From NCBI GenBank assembly GCA_965243715.1, contig CBDEVU010000002.1:1-9051 (forward strand): a stretch of DNA of 9,051 nt, read 5' to 3'. This DNA comes from UBA11606 sp965243715. GTDB lineage: Bacteria; Actinomycetota; Acidimicrobiia; Acidimicrobiales; Aldehydirespiratoraceae. The notes beneath the pieces were generated by a model. That model had not been told where the DNA came from. It worked only from the letters and a program-made list of their open reading frames with translations, and did no database searches. Of the stretch, positions 6,961-9,051 are shown piece after piece (position 1 is the first letter of the stretch; each line of letters opens with the position of its first letter). Both the position numbers and the translations under genes were made by a program.

Positions 6961-6965
6961 CCTAA
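6944..6965 (-). promoter_or_regulatory. Putative ROK operator, copy 2 (inverted relative to copy 1)
   Basis: Read on the minus strand this is the same 22-bp element as at 3961-3982, with 19 identical bases. The surrounding 32 bases (6940-6971, CAAT to ATTG, centred on CTAG) form an imperfect dyad with 9 of 16 base pairs matching. That would explain why the site works in either orientation. It lies about 70 bases before the binding-protein start and is the best candidate for control of the transporter by the ROK protein. Confidence 0.6.
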
Positions 6966-7032
6966 CCATTGATGCTCGATGGATCGCACCGGACCCATCT
7001 GCTACGACCAAGTAAGGTAAGAGGAAACTCTC

Positions 7033-8283
7033 ATGAGGAATCGATTTTTGTTCATAGTGGTCGCATTGGCGCTACTGGCTGCAGCCTGTGGCAGTGACGA
7101 CTCGTCGCAAGATTCGGCGGGCGAAGCCGAGGAAGCTGTTTCGTCGATCAGGCTGGTCGCGGCCCAGTATTCCGACGCCACCGCACCGTTTTGGGAACAG
7201 TTCGCCGAAACCTACGAGGAACGATACGGAACCGCCCTCGAAGTTCAGGTCGTCGGCTGGACCGACATCAAACAACAGGCGACCACGATGATCCAAAGCG
7301 GCCTACCGCCGGACATCTTGAATATCAACTTCTATTCGAGTTACGCCAGCGAGGGACTGCTGTACAGCGCCGACGAGGTCCTACCCGACTCCGTCGAAGC
7401 TGATCTCATTGACTCGTTCAAGACGAGCGGCACCTTCGACGGAGTGCTCTACGGCTTCCCTGACCTTTCCTCGGCGAGGGCTTTGTTCTATAACAAGGAC
7501 CTATTTGCCCAAGCCGGTATCGCTGGTCCCCCGACCACGTGGGATGAGTTTGTCGAGGCGGCCAAATTGGTGGACGCCTTGGGTGACAACATCATCGGCT
7601 ACGGGATGCCGCTGGGCCCCGAAGAGGCCCAGGCTGAGTTTTCGATCTGGACCTACAACAACGGCGGTGATTGGAAAGATGCCGACGGTAACTGGACTAT
7701 CAACTCCGCCACCAACATCGAGACGCTCGAGTTCCTCAAGAAACTCTCGGTCGAAGACGGCGTGACCCAGAACAATCCCGCCACCACCAACCGCACCGAC
7801 GCTTTCGACCTGTTCGGTTCGGGCATCATGGGGATGGTTGTCGGCTTCAGCCCACTATCGGCCACTCTCGACGAGGTGGGCGAGGTTGACTACGGTATTG
7901 CTCCGATGCCGACCAACGCAGGGGCCGAACCACAAACCTATGGGGTAACGGACTATCTGAACGCCTTCAAGAACCCCGGTAACCAGCAGGCGGTGAAGAA
8001 CTTCTACGAGCTTTACTACTCACCCGAACAGGTCAACACCTTCATCAAGGCTGAGGGCTTCTTGCCGGTAACGATTAGTGGCCTCGATGTCTTCAGTTCG
8101 GAACCTTCCTTGCAGGTGTACATCGACACTCTGCCGAACATCCACCTGACCCCCAATCAGGACCCAGTGTGGGATACGGTCCTGCTCGCCGTTCAGCAAA
8201 ACATCGGTGCCGCCATCAACGGCGACCCTGCCACGGTTCTCGGTCAACTGCAAGAGACCGCATTAGCTGAAGCAGGAGGCTGA
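7033..8283 (+). CDS. Extracellular sugar-binding lipoprotein of an ABC importer (family 1)
   Basis: The 416-residue protein is a family 1 extracellular solute-binding protein (UgpB/MalE type), the receptor of a carbohydrate ABC importer. Residues 1-18 form a lipoprotein signal (MRNR, then a hydrophobic run) with the lipidated cysteine at C19 in LLAAAC, followed by a Ser/Asp/Glu-rich tether (20-37). The body shows family marks: GWTDIKQQ (75-82), LPPDIL (91-96), a YNKDLFAQAGI segment (153-163) leading to PPTTWDEF (166-173), and GIMGMVVG (264-271). GAGG at 7021-7024 lies 8 bases before the ATG. The permease gene starts 4 bases after its stop. A putative operator lies in its promoter region. The amino-sugar genes just upstream suggest an amino sugar, its oligomer or a glycoside as ligand; the sequence alone does not decide this. 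Confidence 0.92.
   Translation: MRNRFLFIVVALALLAAACGSDDSSQDSAGEAEEAVSSIRLVAAQYSDATAPFWEQFAETYEERYGTALEVQVVGWTDIKQQATTMIQSGLPPDILNINFYSSYASEGLLYSADEVLPDSVEADLIDSFKTSGTFDGVLYGFPDLSSARALFYNKDLFAQAGIAGPPTTWDEFVEAAKLVDALGDNIIGYGMPLGPEEAQAEFSIWTYNNGGDWKDADGNWTINSATNIETLEFLKKLSVEDGVTQNNPATTNRTDAFDLFGSGIMGMVVGFSPLSATLDEVGEVDYGIAPMPTNAGAEPQTYGVTDYLNAFKNPGNQQAVKNFYELYYSPEQVNTFIKAEGFLPVTISGLDVFSSEPSLQVYIDTLPNIHLTPNQDPVWDTVLLAVQQNIGAAINGDPATVLGQLQETALAEAGG
8274..8279 (+). promoter_or_regulatory. Ribosome binding site deciding the permease start
   Basis: A perfect AGGAGG lies within the last codons of the binding-protein gene, 7 bases before the GTG at 8287. It fixes that GTG as the start of the permease, even though this gives an unusually long hydrophilic N-terminus. 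Confidence 0.75.
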
Positions 8284-8286
8284 TTC

Positions 8287-9051
8287 GTGGCAGATGCACT
8301 CGGGGTTACGGCCGATAAGAGTGCATCCGCCGATTACGTCGATGTCGGTGTCCCCCTTCGCCGGCATCGACGTAGCTTCTGCCGTCGACCGCCCACTCGT
8401 GACCGAGTTTCACCCTTTGTAGCCCTTTTGTGGCTGGCGCCAGCGTTGGCGCTGATCGTCGGCGTCGTCGTGTACCCGATGATCAAACTGGTTCAGGCTT
8501 CTCGGACTGATTATTCCCTTACTGGGCGGTCGAGAGGTGACGCCGGTTTCGACAAGTACCTGTTGGTGTTGGATCACCCCGCCTTGGGGAGGGTCTTGTT
8601 GAACACGTTGGTGTGGGTAGTCGGCGTAGTAGTGATCACGATCCTGATCGGCTTGGCACTGGCCCAGTTCCTAGCCAAGGAGTTCCCCGGCCGTAAGCTC
8701 GTTCGCTGGGCCCTCATCGTGCCCTGGGCGGCGTCGCTCATCATCACCGCCCGACTATTCACGTTGCTTTTCGACTTTTACCGCGGGATCCTCAACGAGT
8801 TTCTTGTCCGCCTCAACGTGGTCGATCAACCCATAGATTTCCTGGGCGATCCGCGCTGGATCATGCCTTCGATGATCGCCGTCGGGGTGTTTGTCTCCCT
8901 CCCATTCACCGGCTACGTCCTGCTCGCGGGCCTCAACGCGATTCCTGACGATGTCCGCGAAGCGGCCCATATGGACGGGGCGACCTCGTGGCAGAGGTAC
9001 CGCTTCGTGACACTTCCGTTGCTGCGCCCCGCGCTGCTCGTGGCTACCGTT
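8287..9051 (+). CDS. ABC sugar transporter permease, MalF type (3' end outside the window)
   Basis: From GTG 8287 the frame stays open to the window end, giving the first 255 residues of a MalF/UgpA-type inner-membrane permease. A hydrophilic, basic N-terminus of about 42 residues, cytoplasmic by prediction, is followed by hydrophobic segments near 43-66, 104-128, 142-162 and 192-216. The cytoplasmic coupling loop (EAA motif) that docks on the ATPase is clear at 225-244: EAAHMDGA, then LP at 243-244. One or two further membrane segments should lie beyond the window. It is co-transcribed with the binding-protein gene (4-base gap). A second permease of the MalG type would be expected next; no ATPase gene is visible, and such importers often share a general MsiK-like ATPase encoded elsewhere. 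Confidence 0.93.
   Translation, partial: MADALGVTADKSASADYVDVGVPLRRHRRSFCRRPPTRDRVSPFVALLWLAPALALIVGVVVYPMIKLVQASRTDYSLTGRSRGDAGFDKYLLVLDHPALGRVLLNTLVWVVGVVVITILIGLALAQFLAKEFPGRKLVRWALIVPWAASLIITARLFTLLFDFYRGILNEFLVRLNVVDQPIDFLGDPRWIMPSMIAVGVFVSLPFTGYVLLAGLNAIPDDVREAAHMDGATSWQRYRFVTLPLLRPALLVATV

Noticed and set aside
6978..6999. GATGG...CCATC inverted repeat in the leader of the binding-protein gene
   Set aside because: A five-base stem with a 12-base loop and no sign of a riboswitch or attenuator.

Overview
The window reads as one co-directional stretch (+ strand throughout) of a bacterial chromosome. Overall base composition is moderately GC-rich. GTG starts are frequent, the substrate-binding protein is an Ala/Leu-rich lipoprotein, and one regulator may be translated from a leaderless message. 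These traits suggest an actinobacterium, possibly of the Acidimicrobiia type; this placement is inference from style, not from a marker gene. Nothing in the window looks like a phage, insertion sequence, CRISPR array or RNA gene, and no gap between genes exceeds about 125 bases.

Region 1 (1-3972) is a tight three-gene unit. It holds the 3' end of a cyclase / kynurenine-formamidase-like hydrolase gene (1-198, cut by the window edge), then an IorA-type thiamine-diphosphate 2-oxoacid:ferredoxin oxidoreductase subunit with a C-terminal ferredoxin domain (224-2395), then the partner IorB-type subunit (2392-3972), joined to it by a 4-base GTGA overlap. The ferredoxin domain carries an Asp where the second cluster cysteine normally sits. 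The unit looks catabolic for an aromatic or other 2-oxo acid; the actual substrate cannot be read from the sequence.

Region 2 (3983-6909) is a second unit: a ROK-family transcriptional regulator, a PIG-L/LmbE-type N-deacetylase and a divergent glucosamine-6-phosphate deaminase (NagB) homologue. Region 3 (7033 to the window end) starts an ABC sugar importer with a family 1 lipoprotein binding protein and the first (truncated) MalF-type permease. Together regions 2 and 3 look like an amino-sugar uptake and breakdown locus in which a PIG-L deacetylase stands where NagA (GlcNAc-6-P deacetylase) would be expected.

The best regulatory signal is a 22-bp element present twice in inverted orientation with 19 of 22 bases identical. 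One copy lies immediately before the ROK gene (3961-3982) and the other in the promoter region of the binding-protein gene (6944-6965). In both places the same central TA step falls at the start of a plausible -10 box, 17 bases after a TTGC -35-like box. The simplest reading is that the ROK protein represses its own operon and the transporter operon through this site.
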